60,000 bases of DNA from Owenia fusiformis (GCA_903813345.2 CAIIXF020000006.1:40188848-40248847), one strand, 5' to 3'. Positions 22,238-34,000 are shown, numbered from the stretch's first letter. A program made the numbers and translations. Notes: a model not told the origin generated them from the letters alone.

Positions 22238-23520
22238 ATTACATGGTCACGATCACACGTTTTCAAAAAACAGCTCTTTCAAGCGCACTTACACCGCTTA
22301 TTACGATGTGTCAATCTTGTCGGGTAACTGCATGTATCAACCGCGTCGACTAGTTCTGCACCACAAGAGTTCGATTGCAATAAACAATGATGTCTTTCAA
22401 ATAATTATGCGAGTGTAAGTGTGCTTGGATGAGCTATTTTTGTTGAAAACACATGAGCATGTAATTTTTACTGCATTGCTTATTGTTTTTTGAGTGATAC
22501 CTGGGGCGAAAACTCATTAAAATATTACGCAATTCACTAGCACTGCAGGTATAAAATATACAGTCCATGTATTCCGTATCTACTTTAAACATCTCAAAAT
22601 AGAGCAGAGTTTATATGAGGTTTTTTGTTATATTACATATTATGTTAATTCGGAAAATATATTTAAAAAGTTACAAAACAATATACTTAGAAATACGAGT
22701 ATTGTTATCAATATATCGAATTGATTAAATTCACACTCCTTAATGGAAGATGTTCTGAGCTCTGATAAGCAATTGGAACATTGTGAATGAGGCTAACAAC
22801 TGCTGATTCGTTCAGTTATGTATTATCAATAGGACGTAAGTCTTTGATCAACAAGATCTTCTGCTCGTGCGAGAGTCTTCGAGATGTCAGCGTGATGGAG
22901 TATTAATGCATTTCAACACCCATTTGATCCAAGGCAGCCTTAGCTTGGTCCTTGTACTCAATTTACGTGGTGGTCGATATTCCAGATTATCGTGCTGATG
23001 AATAATAGGACTTCAGCAACGTGGGTTTATAACAATGGAAACTTGTAATTAGTAATCGATATGGTATTGTAATATACCGAGGCCCGGTAAATCCGCTTGT
23101 ATTGAAATTGATAAAATCATGTTTTTCACGGCAGTAAAGCATCACAACTTTATATATCACAGATGTATCAAGGGATTAAATGCCTGTCTCATTTTCTTAA
23201 TACAGTTGATTACTTGCCAAGTATGAATAATTAAGGAATGTGGTGTTAGATAAGGAAAATCTATCTCAGCTTACTTTCTTACTTGAATATATCAGGCTCG
23301 ATGTTTGAACTAAAATAATTAATACTATAAGGTTTTTATAAGGTTATTCGGATTTCATCGAAACTATTTTTTAATATTTAAAATTCTAAATTGGGAAACT
23401 GAGAAAATTAAAACTTGTTATCTGTAGATGAAAATATCTGTTAGAAATAATGCACTTACAACATTCTATGTGTGCTTCGACTAAGATGAAAATAAAGGAA
23501 TCAATATTTTATATGTTTTT
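22238..23520. other. Non-coding stretch, nothing recognised
   Basis: No supported reading frame, repeat or RNA gene. Confidence 0.4.
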
Positions 23521-23525
23521 ATATG

Positions 23526-23605
23526 AGCGCCGACACTTCCAGGCTAGGCGATTGGGCGCCGTAACCGCCAGGTTGCGAGTTCGAGACGCGTGTGCTCCTT
23601 GTGTT
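23526..23605 (+). repeat. tRNA-derived SINE-like fragment
   Basis: GC-richer than its surroundings. AGGCTAGGCGATTGGGCGCC looks like box A, and GGTTGCGAGTTCGAGACGC contains the box-B core GTTCGA. No complete tRNA fold or body of the SINE is clear downstream. Confidence 0.45.
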
Positions 23606-23802
23606 TATTCATTTACCTGTTGCAACCCAAATTATATATTTTCAAGTCAAGTTGAATGCCATACTGAAATAAATTCTCCATGCTACTTTTACGAATCAAT
23701 ACTACCAGATTAGTTAATCAAATTAAATGAGTGTTTTAATTGGGTACTCAAAAATCTCCAGTACTTTAGGAAGAAGGCAAAAACAAATGTACCAATACAA
23801 AA

Positions 23803-24003
23803 CTAGTCTTCCATTAAGTATATTATGTGTTTATTGTTTATTACGATATTTCGGATTCCAATGTATTTCATAACAAACAGCACGAATAAAATTAAAATTA
23901 TAACACCGATTGTCATAAAAGATATACCGACACAGACAACATCCCTGAAGCGTGAGAGGTAAATCCTATAGACGTCAAGCCAATAGCAATATCCATTTTG
24001 TTC
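23803..24003 (-). CDS. Candidate terminal exon with a single membrane segment (partial gene)
   Basis: The minus strand has an acceptor-like ATTTACGTAACAG followed by 66 open codons ending in TAG (23803-23805). The peptide begins EQNGYCYWLDVYRIYLSRFR. It continues with a strongly hydrophobic stretch (about residues 27-46, GISFMTIGVIILILFVLFVM) and a short tail, KYIGIRNIVINNK and onward to YLMED. A stop codon lies directly upstream of the acceptor, so this would be a 3' exon. Such an exon would give the juxtamembrane, membrane and cytoplasmic part of a type I protein. A second, broken copy at 9305-9570 keeps the YCYWLDVYRI.LSRFRD block. No upstream exons could be identified and I do not recognise the family. 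It may itself be a duplicated fragment rather than a live gene. Confidence 0.3.
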   Translation of the reverse strand, partial: EQNGYCYWLDVYRIYLSRFRDVVCVGISFMTIGVIILILFVLFVMKYIGIRNIVINNKHIIYLMED

Positions 24004-24665
24004 CTGTTACGTAAATGTCACGTAAATGTTACGTAAATTGTGATGTTCACATTCTCGACAATTATAAATAGAAGATTTTTTCAAATACGCTTCTTTTCAA
24101 GGGGAATGTCACCAAAGTAAGCACTTTTATTTGTCGTTAAATGGAATTCAAGATTTTCGGAAATGTGCAAAATGCCTATATTAATCTTATTCTTGTCCAA
24201 ACTGATTCCTACCTACAACCAATCTAGTCAATATATCATAGTTTTTATCTTCTAATCAAAAGTTTACACGGTTTATCAAACACGGCTTATCAGACAGATC
24301 TTCTCTTCATCCTTTGATAATAACAAAATGTCCATACCGCGAGGATGTTTTTTAGATAAAGGGACACAGTAAATTGAAATCATGAAAGAAAGCACTAGCG
24401 AAGTCTAACATACCCAACATTTGTTACATTTTCACACCAACTAATACCTCATTTATTGCTCATTTGTCCTACGTTTTATGAATTACATATCAATCTTCCT
24501 CATATTTTTAGTAAACGTTCTCGTAAGACACAAATGTTGGGAGTAATTGAACAATAAGTTCAGGGGTATTGAAATAAGTTATGTAAATATAGGTAATTTG
24601 ACTTCATGGCGTTATTTCTGAAGGTGTAGATCTGAGTCATAAGTAAAGGGTTTTAATAAACCTTT
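23885..24665 (-). repeat. Inverted dispersed duplication of the 7.7-9.6 kb region
   Basis: The minus strand matches 7690-7860 (24440-24665 here) and 9305-9570 (23885-24145 here) in the same relative order, about 300 bp apart. At 7.7-9.6 kb the two parts are pushed apart by tandem repeats and a foldback insertion. Shared landmarks include ATGAAGTCAAATTACCT, GAGGAAGATTGATATGTAA, GACAAATAAAAGTGCTT and CGGTGTTATAATTTTAA. Confidence 0.6.
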
Positions 24666-25315
24666 AATAAAATAGGGCGAACAACCTGACACCTGGGATC
24701 AAGGCACTTGCTCATCTGACGACTGCTAATGGAAGAACAAAAAACAAATTATTACAAAATTGCGATTATACTGTATGCCTTTATAATCCGTTTTACAGCT
24801 GAACTGTTCATCATCTTTATTACCTAGAAACAACACTACACTAGACCATAAACCACTTCGACGTTTATAACTTTCCCATTTTCGTCACGTGACGGAAACA
24901 AGATTGTTCATATCAATGTTTCTCATTGTAATACATGTAAAATCGATTCATCTGGATGCTATTTTGACATTGGTTTATGTAGGAATTCATCAGGAGATGA
25001 CATCTCAGACATTTTCTTAAAATGCTCGTGCCCTTAATTATAAAACATGTTTTGCGCTTATTAGTTATTTGATGATATACCAGAAACGCTCCAATGTATA
25101 GACTACTAAAATGCCACACAGGAAAATGTCGCATCTTCCGGATTAATTTAATTTAACAATTTATTATTGTTAAAAAATACATATTATACATTACTTATTA
25201 GGGATTAGTATTCATTGTACAACCGTATCTAAACAGAGAGGAGCTCTGGACGTTTAAATGACGGAATGGTTGAGGAATTAATCTTTCGGATCTCCTACTT
25301 ATATGCGTATACGAT
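24666..25315. other. Non-coding stretch, nothing recognised
   Basis: No supported reading frame or repeat. Confidence 0.4.
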
Positions 25316-25488
25316 ACCGGTGTGAAAGAATTGATGGTCCCCCAGGGATTATGGTCCCCTTTCTTAACGGACCTTACTGGCCCTGATTGCGTATAAGATA
25401 ATGAGGGAAAGAATTGTTTTGAGGTCATCATATAAATCAATGTAGGACCATACTTTGATAGGACCTCTCACCCTTTTACACCTGTATA
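25316..25488 (-). mobile_element. Short MITE, family A (copy 2 of 3)
   Basis: Reverse-complement copy of 10639-10802. It has the best-preserved ends, TACCGGTGTGAAAGAATTGA and the complement of ACAGGTGTAAAAGGGTGAG, around the GGGGACCATAATCCC core. Confidence 0.7.
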
Positions 25489-25689
25489 GATAAATAATCT
25501 CTTGAAATGATGATTAATGTTAGAAGCTGAGAAACTTCTCATCGGGATATATTTCTTGAAACTAATTACAATGTAACAATGCATCAATCGAGTCATACTG
25601 ATTAAATATGGCGAAGGAAAACGAGTATAAAATGCATACTATATAAAATAAGCTTGACTTAGTTGCCAATTTGAGTTTCAGTAGATATA

Positions 25690-25925
25690 TCGGGTGGATA
25701 AAAAAAATGTTTATGTAACTGTTTTTTCTATTCCAAGAAGACACGTTTACAACTCAACACCTGGTTGACAAGTGTCAGATGAAAGTTCCCAGGTAAGACG
25801 TCATAACTTTATAGCCCGGTATTTCATTTTTGGACCATATAATAATGAAAGTTTCACTTATATTCTATTTATTGTTTCTGAGATATTAACTCTCAAAGTT
25901 CGGGACGTTTTTTTTATCCACCCGA
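25690..25925. mobile_element. Tc1/mariner-type MITE, 236 bp
   Basis: Perfect 17-bp terminal inverted repeats TCGGGTGGATAAAAAAA face each other, and TA flanks both sides (25688-25689 and 25926-25927). No coding capacity. Confidence 0.8.
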
Positions 25926-25927
25926 TA

Positions 25928-26940
25928 CAAGGGTATTTTGGTTAAATCTAGGAATGAGCGCTAGTGCAATTCCGCATTTTTAAAATTTATTTGGTGAGAA
26001 AAGTTTTAATTAAAATTATTTTCAAGCTTATCATACGGGTTATATTTCCAGGGGTTGTTCAGAAACTAGATGTGTGGTTCAACATTCTATTAGCATTACA
26101 GTCAGGGTCTTATTATATTGTTTGAAGAAATGCTTGCATAAAACAATGTGAAAGGCACGATCTAAAGAAACACTTATCCTTGACACATTTGGCGATATTT
26201 ATGAAAATCAAATCAAACGTCTAGTTGCCAAACGTTGAAAAACAGCTGAGCTAATAAATTGCTCAAATTGGATTTTGGAAACAGTTGCAAGACTTGCGTG
26301 CAAAGATTTTTCTCACACAATTAGAATCAATTCCAAAGATATGTGCAATAACTACCTTAACAATTACCAATACAAGTAACAAAAAGAGTCATTCGATATA
26401 AAATAATAGTGGCTTAACTAGAAACGTGTTATTACTTTGATGTTTTAAGCTGTACAATCAAAGATGCAAATATAAAGCGATTACCAAAAGCTGTTCATCA
26501 CACCAATGAGGTATATGAAATGAAGATTAAACCAAATGACTCTCTTCATGAGGTTTCTGGAAAAAATACAAATGAGTTATTGAGATATTGCATTGGGGAT
26601 ACGAAAATATACTGATTTTCACCATTTCAATACATTTCTAATAAATCATAAAATAAAAATCTTCAAAATGTTCCTGATTTTAAGTTTCTACTCATGGCTA
26701 TCTGAAACTACGTTAGCATCTTTATTAGAAATAAACAAATTAGTTTGAGAGGAGCAGCAACTTGATAGCACTATTTATAAAAGTAATTTGCTCAAATAAG
26801 CTCCATTCAACGTTTTCATTACTTTACAATTTGAACCATTAGGTTGAATTGTAGGAAGAGTTATTGACTTCTATCCGAAGCACTGTGCAAGAAGTACCAC
26901 GGGTCACACTGACCCTATTTATTTGTAATATGGTCGTAAG
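25928..26940. other. Non-coding stretch, nothing recognised
   Basis: No gene or repeat supported. Confidence 0.4.
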
Positions 26941-27432
26941 CACTGTTCCAGATCTAGTTACTTTGACGGAACGTCAAAATGGATGAACTTCCTGGTTATG
27001 AGTTTTTTTGTTTTGTCGATTTAAACCTACTTAAGTCTAATTGCAGATTATAATTTAGCACAAAGCTAGAAAATATAGTCTATTTTTAATAAGTTTCTTC
27101 GATTTTTTGTTGATTGAATTTGTTTTCTAAAACGAAGTTGAAATTCATATATTAAGCCCCTCGCCTTTGTTACGTCGACGAAAGTCCGTTATATTACAAT
27201 GTATGTTATTTGACGACTAATGTCAATGTAACAAAAGCGATGGTCTAAATGCAAAATCAAATTCCAAGCTGAGATCATTTCTAAAATCTAGACTATATGT
27301 CTAACTGTGTGCCAAATCCGCAACATGACTTATACGTAAGTTAAAATCGAGAAAACAAAAAACTCATATCCAGGAAGTTCATTCATTTTGTTACATTGAC
27401 GTTCCGTCAAAGTAACTAGTTGTCGAACAGTG
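26941..27432. mobile_element. Foldback MITE, family B
   Basis: The ends CACTGTTCCAGATCTAGTTA and TAACTAGTTGTCGAACAGTG are inverted, and the repeats run on through CTTTGACGGAACGTCA, GAACTTCCTGG and ATGAGTTTTTTGTTTT. Weaker inverted similarity reaches the centre, where TTTGTTAC(G/A)T..GACG arms pair. The 492-bp unit has no frame and no clear target-site duplication. A solo right half is at 31010-31195. Confidence 0.75.
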
Positions 27433-27889
27433 ATTAACATAGTCATTATCACAACAAACATTTACATCAGATAATAGCTAACAAAAGCCTGTTCTAGCCC
27501 TGTGATTGATTTGTAGTATACGTTCCTTCTTAAGTAATGCATATCGCAGTTTGTACCAAGTTTACAGAATATTAAGGATGGATATTATTTTTACTATGTT
27601 TGGAAAACTAATCTGGAAAGCAGGCTGAAAATTAAAGTCAATGACATTGCTCAAAAAGAAACAACTCTCTTCTTATTCTTTTTCACTTCAGATGTTTCTA
27701 TTCAATGGACTTCCACCTTAATCGTTTATATGAGCTACATTACTTTTCAAAGGAAGCCACGGGAGATTTATTTCTATTAAAAGAGTATTTCCTGTATTCG
27801 TAAATATATCTCCTTAGGAATATGATTTGCTCAATAATAATTTGAGGTAATATACTTTTCATCCAGGAAACGCAAAAAAAGGTCAGTGC

Positions 27890-28505
27890 TCTGGAATAGT
27901 ACTGAACAGTACTGCACAGCCACTGGCGGATCTGAGGGGGGGGGGGCTGGGGGCCCGCCCCTCCCCCTTGGGTGGGCCCAGAAGAGAAAATTGGGCCAAA
28001 AAAGGCCCCAGAAAGTGGGCCTTTTTGGTCATTTAAGGGCCTCGTAAGGCCTTATTTTTTAACTTCAGGCCAATTTTTCAAAGAAAATGGGCCTCAAAAT
28101 TTCAAAATTTGGGCCCACTTGTGTTTTAGGGGCCCAAAATTTTTCTCTGACCTGAAATGTGAGCCCCTCTCCCCTTATTGGTCCCAAGATCCGCCCCTGA
28201 CAGCGCTGTACAGTACTCTTCTGGAAGCACTTTTTTTAACAGCGCAATACAAGGCCGTTTCAGAGCACTGTATACAGCACTGTTTTAAAACACAGCGCTG
28301 TATAGAACTGTTTTAACAGCCTTGTTTCATGAAAAGCACTATAGAACTGTTTCTACATCGCTGTCTAGCCTTGTTTCATAAAAAGCACTATATAGAACTG
28401 TTTCTACATCGCTGTCTAGCACTGTTTCATAAAACATGCTGTACAGAACTTTTTCTAAATCGCTGTCTAGTACTTTTTCATGAAAACCGCTGTCCGATAC
28501 TGTTC
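27890..28505 (+). repeat. Degenerate minisatellite (unit about 55 bp) interrupted by a transposon
   Basis: Units share AGAACTGTTTCTACATCGCT, GTCTAGC(C/A)(T/C)TGTTTCAT and AAAAGCACTATA. The 5' part (GCTCTGGAATAGTACTGAAC, CAGCGCTGTACAGTACT) is more diverged. The array is split by the inserted element at 27921-28198. A reading frame that crosses the array is a by-product of the repeat. Confidence 0.7.
27921..28198 (+). mobile_element. hAT-like MITE inserted in the minisatellite
   Basis: The ends CACTGGCGGATCTGAGGGGG and the complement of CAGGGGCGGATCTTGGGACC are imperfect inverted repeats of the CAGGGGCGGATC type common in non-autonomous hAT elements. The body is G/C-rich, with repeated GGGCC..AAA. 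Flanks share ACAGC, a decayed trace of what may have been an 8-bp duplication. Confidence 0.6.
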
Positions 28506-28650
28506 TGTTATTCTACCGAAGCTTGCGCCATATGTGTTACTATCAACGACATTTAATGTGTTCTATTTTAGTGTACAAGTAACTGGTTATCATGCCCAAG
28601 CGATACATATTGAAATTATTGCTTACTTGTTCTTACAAACAATTACTTAA

Positions 28651-28850
28651 TGATTTTAGACAAAAATCAAAGTTTGCTTATATAAACTAAGCCAGCATAA
28701 CAAATAATGTATCATGTGCTTCGATAATTCCCAAATTGTTAAGAAATGTGTGTGCAACAAGCTCTCAAAAGTGATTGATTAATATTTCATACGCATAAAA
28801 AATTCGTTTTATTATGCCCGTACGATTTGTATCCTCCATCGCGTGCTTAA
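28651..28850 (+). repeat. Dispersed repeat, family F (copy 1)
   Basis: Aligned along its length with 55165-55366: ACAAAAATCAAAGTTTGCTTA, GTATCATGTGCTTCGATAAT, AGCTCTCAAAAGTGATT, ATATTTCATACGCATAAAAA and ACGATTTGTATCCTCCA all have counterparts there in order. No frame and no terminal repeats seen. Confidence 0.7.
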
Positions 28851-28987
28851 CACATTCAATTTATTTTATTTCAGAAACTGGGTATAATTTTTAATTTAGA
28901 ATTTATATAACGATCAAATAAATACAACAATGGATTAGTCACATATCTATTGGATTTTCCTAAACACAAAAAAACGTATACATAGTA

Positions 28988-29243
28988 AGGTCTGCAGGTC
29001 CGATTTCCATTGGTAGCATTAACATTGGTCTCGTATATGTAATACAATTAATATTTGAAATGCAACTATTCTTCGAACTTATTGATCGGAAATTAGTATG
29101 ATACTAGTATTACTTTATTACCTTGAACTACATATCAAACTTATGTACGATCATAAGCTCGAATAATGTGTTTCAAACATTAATTGTATGACATACACGA
29201 GACCAATGTTAATGCTTTCAGTTTGAATCTCACCTGCAGGCCT
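28988..29243. mobile_element. Foldback MITE, about 256 bp
   Basis: Arms AGGTCTGCAGGT and ACCTGCAGGCCT close the ends. The arms continue as GCATTAACATTGGTCTCGT (left) and its exact complement ACGAGACCAATGTTAATGC (right), then further weaker pairing to the centre (TGTATTACA..ATTAATATTTGAAA). No frame. Confidence 0.75.
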
Positions 29244-30433
29244 TTCTTCTTATAAATGTTTTTTTCTGTTTTGAAAAATCGATATATGATGTACATTTCT
29301 TAGTTTTTCAAATAAATCTACAGATATTTCGTTGCGATGTTATCTTTACATCGTAATTTCAATCACCGTCATCACTATTCAAACAAGTTACCTTGACATG
29401 TCAAGACGACGTGCTATTCTCATACCTACAGAACTCAATGTGACAGTCATCCACCACTTATTAAGCAGTAAATATTAATTTGCTTTATGGGTGGCAAACT
29501 CTCTCTCTAATCTCCTGTTGAATGTCGAGTCTCACATCATACGAATGTAATTTTAGGCGATCTGTCTGCATGGAGTGAGTATATTTTACTGAGATTATGA
29601 TGACTTCTTCACAAGTTTAAAAGATCTTCGGTAGCCAAATCATTGGATGTTTCTTAAATCTCCCTTGAAGTTCTCCAAGCTTCCCGGCTTTAGGTTCCTA
29701 GTAAGCAATGACATTAATATTACACAAGCAAGATTGTGGGACAAATTGTGTTGGAATAATACTCACCTAATAACAAACATAATTTCAAATGGAGTCTCTT
29801 TTTTTAAAAAAAATATGAGAGCCCTCTTTTGAGAATAGAACAACCAAATCATCCACCATCAATAGGGTTACTTTACTCCATACAATCAGTACGTTTGGCG
29901 AACAATTAGATTGTGATTTCTGTTTTTTCTAATTTCAAACAAGGAATGCCAGGAGACCATTTCGATTAGTTTCAAAATAGATTTGATGTCCACATAGTTT
30001 CATGAGACTTCCATTGTCGAACTTTTTATTTCTGGCTTGGATAACAGTTTTCTTGTTATTTCAATTTGAGAACGCTGCGACGGACCATTTACAAGGCATA
30101 TAACCCGACGGTCGACTGATAAATGATGCCTGTCGATGCTATTTTTTTCATTTCAATCAGGATCATATCATCTTCATTTATGTGAAATGTTCAATCAGTT
30201 TTAGATTATTTAAAGATTTCTTTTTCCGCACGTACTTAAACTTGAAGTTGACTGCCATTCTTGACATTCAACTTTCACATTACCGTTTGGTCGTGATTGT
30301 AACGAAATTTTTACCATGATCATCGCTAAAGGCAGCAACAGCGAAATTAATACTAATCAGGACTTTCCCTGGTAGGAAAGAGACAATTCCTAATAAATTA
30401 CGCTGTTGAAGCTGGTTTAACTTTTTAAGTAAT
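29244..30433. other. Non-coding stretch, nothing recognised
   Basis: No supported gene or repeat. Confidence 0.4.
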
Positions 30434-30635
30434 CAGGCCCGTAGCCAAGGGGGTCGATGGGTTCGAGCGACCCCCCCCCTGGCCAAAAATCCTTCCAGAA
30501 TCATTCAGTTATTCATCATTCTGAGCACATTTTAGTGATTTTGGCCATTTTTTTTACCAAAACTGTCAAAAGTGAACCCCGCCTGAAAATTTTCAAAAAG
30601 TGAACCCCCCTTGGCAAATCCTGGCTACGGGTCTG
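30434..30635 (+). mobile_element. hAT-like MITE, family G (copy 1)
   Basis: Inverted ends CAGGCCCGTAGCCAAGG and CCTGGCTACGGGTCTG, with internal C- and G-runs. GTAAT is present on both sides. It matches 44082-44275 in inverted orientation (CCCCCTGGCCA, ATTCTGAGCACATTTTAGTGA, AAAATTTTC, AGTGAACCCC). Confidence 0.65.
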
Positions 30636-30690
30636 GTAATAGAGGTCACCAAAAGTTTCCAAAATGCATTAGTTAAAGCTTTGTTAAGTT

Positions 30691-30869
30691 GTTCTGTTTA
30701 AGAACCCATATTTTACTATAATGGAAAATGGAATCTAACCACTACTCTCCCACATATGAATCGACTTGTTGAGACTCGGTAAATTTGAGTTCTTCTGAGA
30801 AAATTTTACGATTTTATATTTATTCCGTTTTTAATTTTAATAGTAAGAATCGAGGTTCTTAAACAGGAC
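30691..30869 (+). mobile_element. MITE, family C, complete
   Basis: The terminal inverted repeats GTTCTGTTTAAGAACC and GGTTCTTAAACAGGAC differ at one position and are followed by a further pairing stretch, TTTTACTATAAT/AATAGTAAGAAT. Partial copy at 19868-19985. Confidence 0.7.
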
Positions 30870-31009
30870 GTTTGGCTTGCTTTTTAAACTTTTTGCTCAG
30901 TTTTTAAGGAAACATACATTTCACCATAGACCTTGACTACGTTCCGTTGATTCTAATCTTTGGTAATATTTGGATACTCAGATTCCCAACGGACTATTGC
31001 TGCGTGTCG

Positions 31010-31195
31010 AGCTTTGTTTAAAAATAAAATTCCAAACCGAGAGCATTTCTAAAAGCTAGACTATGTTGTCTAACTTTGTGCCAAATGATAATCCGCAACA
31101 TTACTTAAATCGAGAAATCAAAAAACTCGTATCCGGGAAGTTCATCCATTTTGTTACATTGACGTTCCGCCAAAATAACTAGTTGTGGAACAGTG
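31010..31195 (+). mobile_element. Solo right arm of MITE family B
   Basis: Aligns with 27250-27432: CATTTCTAAAAGCTAGACTAT, GTGCCAAAT, ATCCGGGAAGTTCATCCATT and TTGTTACATTGACGTTCCG, ending GGAACAGTG. The left half is missing. Confidence 0.65.
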
Positions 31196-33908
31196 AATAG
31201 GCAAACATGTCTTTAATAATCATTGTATTTCATGGAAACATTACACAATTAATAATTCTAATAATTTAGAAAACATTTATCATTGCCTGCGACTCGTTGT
31301 AAAATGAGGAACTGAAAATTAAAATAAAATATAGCTCCAAAAAGCATACCGTTCAAAAAGTATAGTAATTTGAATATTTGATACGGTATCTATACCTTTG
31401 CTTACACCCCAGTAACAATTGTCAGAATACTGAAGATTCTTAGAATTACGTGTCATTGGTTCTGCCGATTGTCTCTTAAAACTCATCAATTACTCGGTTC
31501 TTTGCTAAACTATTAGTTAGTTATAACCACTGGTGGAATACAGTGTTATTCAAGTAACGCTTTGATCTGGAAGATTCGTGAATCTATATTCTAAAGTCTG
31601 AGATATAAACTAGATAGGAAATGTCTTTATATTGCAAGCGATCACATTTTTTTACACTATTACAAAGCGCCATCAAAAAACTCCGAGAGAAAGCGAGTGC
31701 ATTAACATGTATTCAAGCGTACTCTTAATAAGTACAAAGATTTAGAAAATGACACCAAGACGTAAATTAGAAACCATTTGACTTGAAAAAAACAATTTAA
31801 CATTGAATTGATTCTTAGATTTCAAGATGAAGAAAATATGATATGCGGGATAAGGAAAGGAGCATCTGAGTAATGAAAAGATACACTCCCCTCTCAAAGT
31901 TTGGAAACCGGTAGTTCCTTATTTGAGCATCTATCAATGCCTATGTACTGTACTAAAACTAATTTAGTTAAACTAAAATTCCGTGGCTAATAGTTTTCGT
32001 TTTTAACATTGTTGAAATATTTTAAAACCCGAGATAGATTTAATAAAACAGTGCCTTCATACCTTTTATCACCGAACTGAACTGAACAAAAATATCGTTA
32101 ACATTGAATGAAATAAATTCCCAAAATTTCGCGACTATTATGTATAAACACTATTGGAATTTCGCGACTATTATATTTCGCGAAATTGTCAAAGCTCGCG
32201 AAACACGCAAAATATAGTAGCACACGAAAATTACCAGGAGTAAGGGTTCTATAATTGGCGATTTTCAGAAAAAATGATTAAAACATATAAAGCCTTTGAT
32301 GTGCTGTCGAATGAAAACATCCGATTGCAAATTTTTTGAAGGCAGTGTATTAGCAATAAGTCTTTGTATATAATAATCTGGTCCCAAAGGGCGTGCTTTT
32401 CAATAAGTAGACTAATGGGATCCGTTTTGATTTACAAAAAGAATGAGACTGATTATTAACATGATAAACGGAGCGTTATTATTTCTATACAAGAAAATAA
32501 TACTCTTATAAATGTGGACGAAAGTAAAAGTCATTTTCACTTCTTCTCATTAAAGATGAATAGCATGCCATATGATCGACTATATTATCACTTCAGGCTA
32601 GGTTGACATAAGGACCTGCTTTAGAATCTAAATGAAATATTTGAAGAGAAGTGGGCATTCGATCGCTAAATATAAAAAGGTTGGTGTACATCTTACGGCC
32701 ATATCATTATTGATAAAAAAAACATCGATCATTATGACTAGTTGAATCATTACATAAAGGAATTGATTCAGTTGAATTGATAACTACTGGGTTATGTAAT
32801 TCGGAAAAATGATAAGGTATGGTTTCATGCATGACTTCCCAAGAAGCGAATAGAAAAAAACATATTAGATCGATCCAATGTAGGGCCGTATCGATGACGT
32901 ACGATGCATGCAAACAATTATCGACAAAATTGACAAAAAATCGATGCGGTATTCCAAATTTATCAGATTCAACACATTGTCAAAACTGCTGATTTAAACA
33001 ATCACGGAAAACCGCAGTTTTGTTGCAGACTTAAATTCAATAGATGTGATTTAGTTTTCCTCGCATTGTCTCCTCTCTCGTAACAATGCTTGTTTCCACG
33101 CAATTCCTTTAGGGTCAGAATCTCGGAAGAGTTCCGATGCTCAGCAACTGATCGCGATGACATCCGAGCGGAATTTAAATTCTTCTTTTGGATTGGGGTT
33201 TAGGGTTCATATTCGGGGTTGAGGAACTTTAAGCCATGTTTATTTAAGGACCAAAGCATATACATGTACCTTATGTAATGAGTAATCTATCTCTAGATAC
33301 GGAAGAATGAAGCAAAACAAAAACTACTGGAAACAATTGCAATATTTCATTGGGAAATAGCTTCCCTTACTTCTCAAGGCATCATCTTAATCTCCCCCCA
33401 CGTGTCTATTATCTTTGTTGAATTTTCCTTTGAAAGGTGCCTTAACAAGAACTACATTAGGAACTGATTAATAGTCAACCAAGAATAGTAACAAAACAAA
33501 GATATGTTCGTCCTGGGGCATGATACGCTACATTAAATAGATCTTTAGAAATCAAAGAAATAGATCTCTAAGCGCGTTGTATCAAATGAAATATCTTAAC
33601 AAGGAAGACTTTTACAAATTAGTTAACTGGATTCCTTTCCTTAAAATCTAAAAATTGCAGTTACAGTTCCAAAACACTTTCGAGTAAAGTAAAGATAAAA
33701 CATGTTTAATAAATATATGTCACCTGTAGTTGGAAAACACTGAGAATTTAGGTCATCTATTTTTCTATATCGCATGTCAGCCAAAGGTCGATTGCAAAGT
33801 AGTGTAGATGCAGGCATGTTAACATGAATACTTGCGAAAAAAACTTCAATCAATATTTGCGTATTACAAATAGATGAAGAATGACGTTGCAGTTTTTGAA
33901 TGAGCTTA
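31196..33908. other. Non-coding stretch with one transposon-end relic
   Basis: At 31883 ACACTCCCCTCTCAAAGTTT resembles the end of the 17355-18204 foldback family. Palindromic TTTCGCGACTATTAT is repeated at 32126-32173. No gene is supported. Confidence 0.4.
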
Positions 33909-34000
33909 AAGTACATATAACCTGTAGAAATCTATCGAAACGTCGTTTGAGGTTATATTACTATTCATATAGTTCGATATAACACTAGACGTATATTGCT
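33909..34000 (+). promoter_or_regulatory. Promoter-proximal block of GST gene 1, conserved with gene 2
   Basis: Shares with 47306-47400 the series GTACATATAA, GAAAC(G/A)TCG, GAGGTTATAT(T/C)ACTATTC, TATAAC.CTAGA(C/T)GTATA(T/C)TGCT, far more than the surrounding intergenic DNA does. It ends about 60 bp before the ATG. The TATA-like GCTATATATATACC at about 33998-34011 directly follows. It probably marks the shared core promoter and transcript start of the duplicated genes. Confidence 0.5.

Noticed and set aside
27972-28316. 114-codon frame rich in Pro/Gly/Lys
   Set aside because: It lies in the G/C-rich body of the hAT-like MITE and runs on into the minisatellite, so it is compositional.
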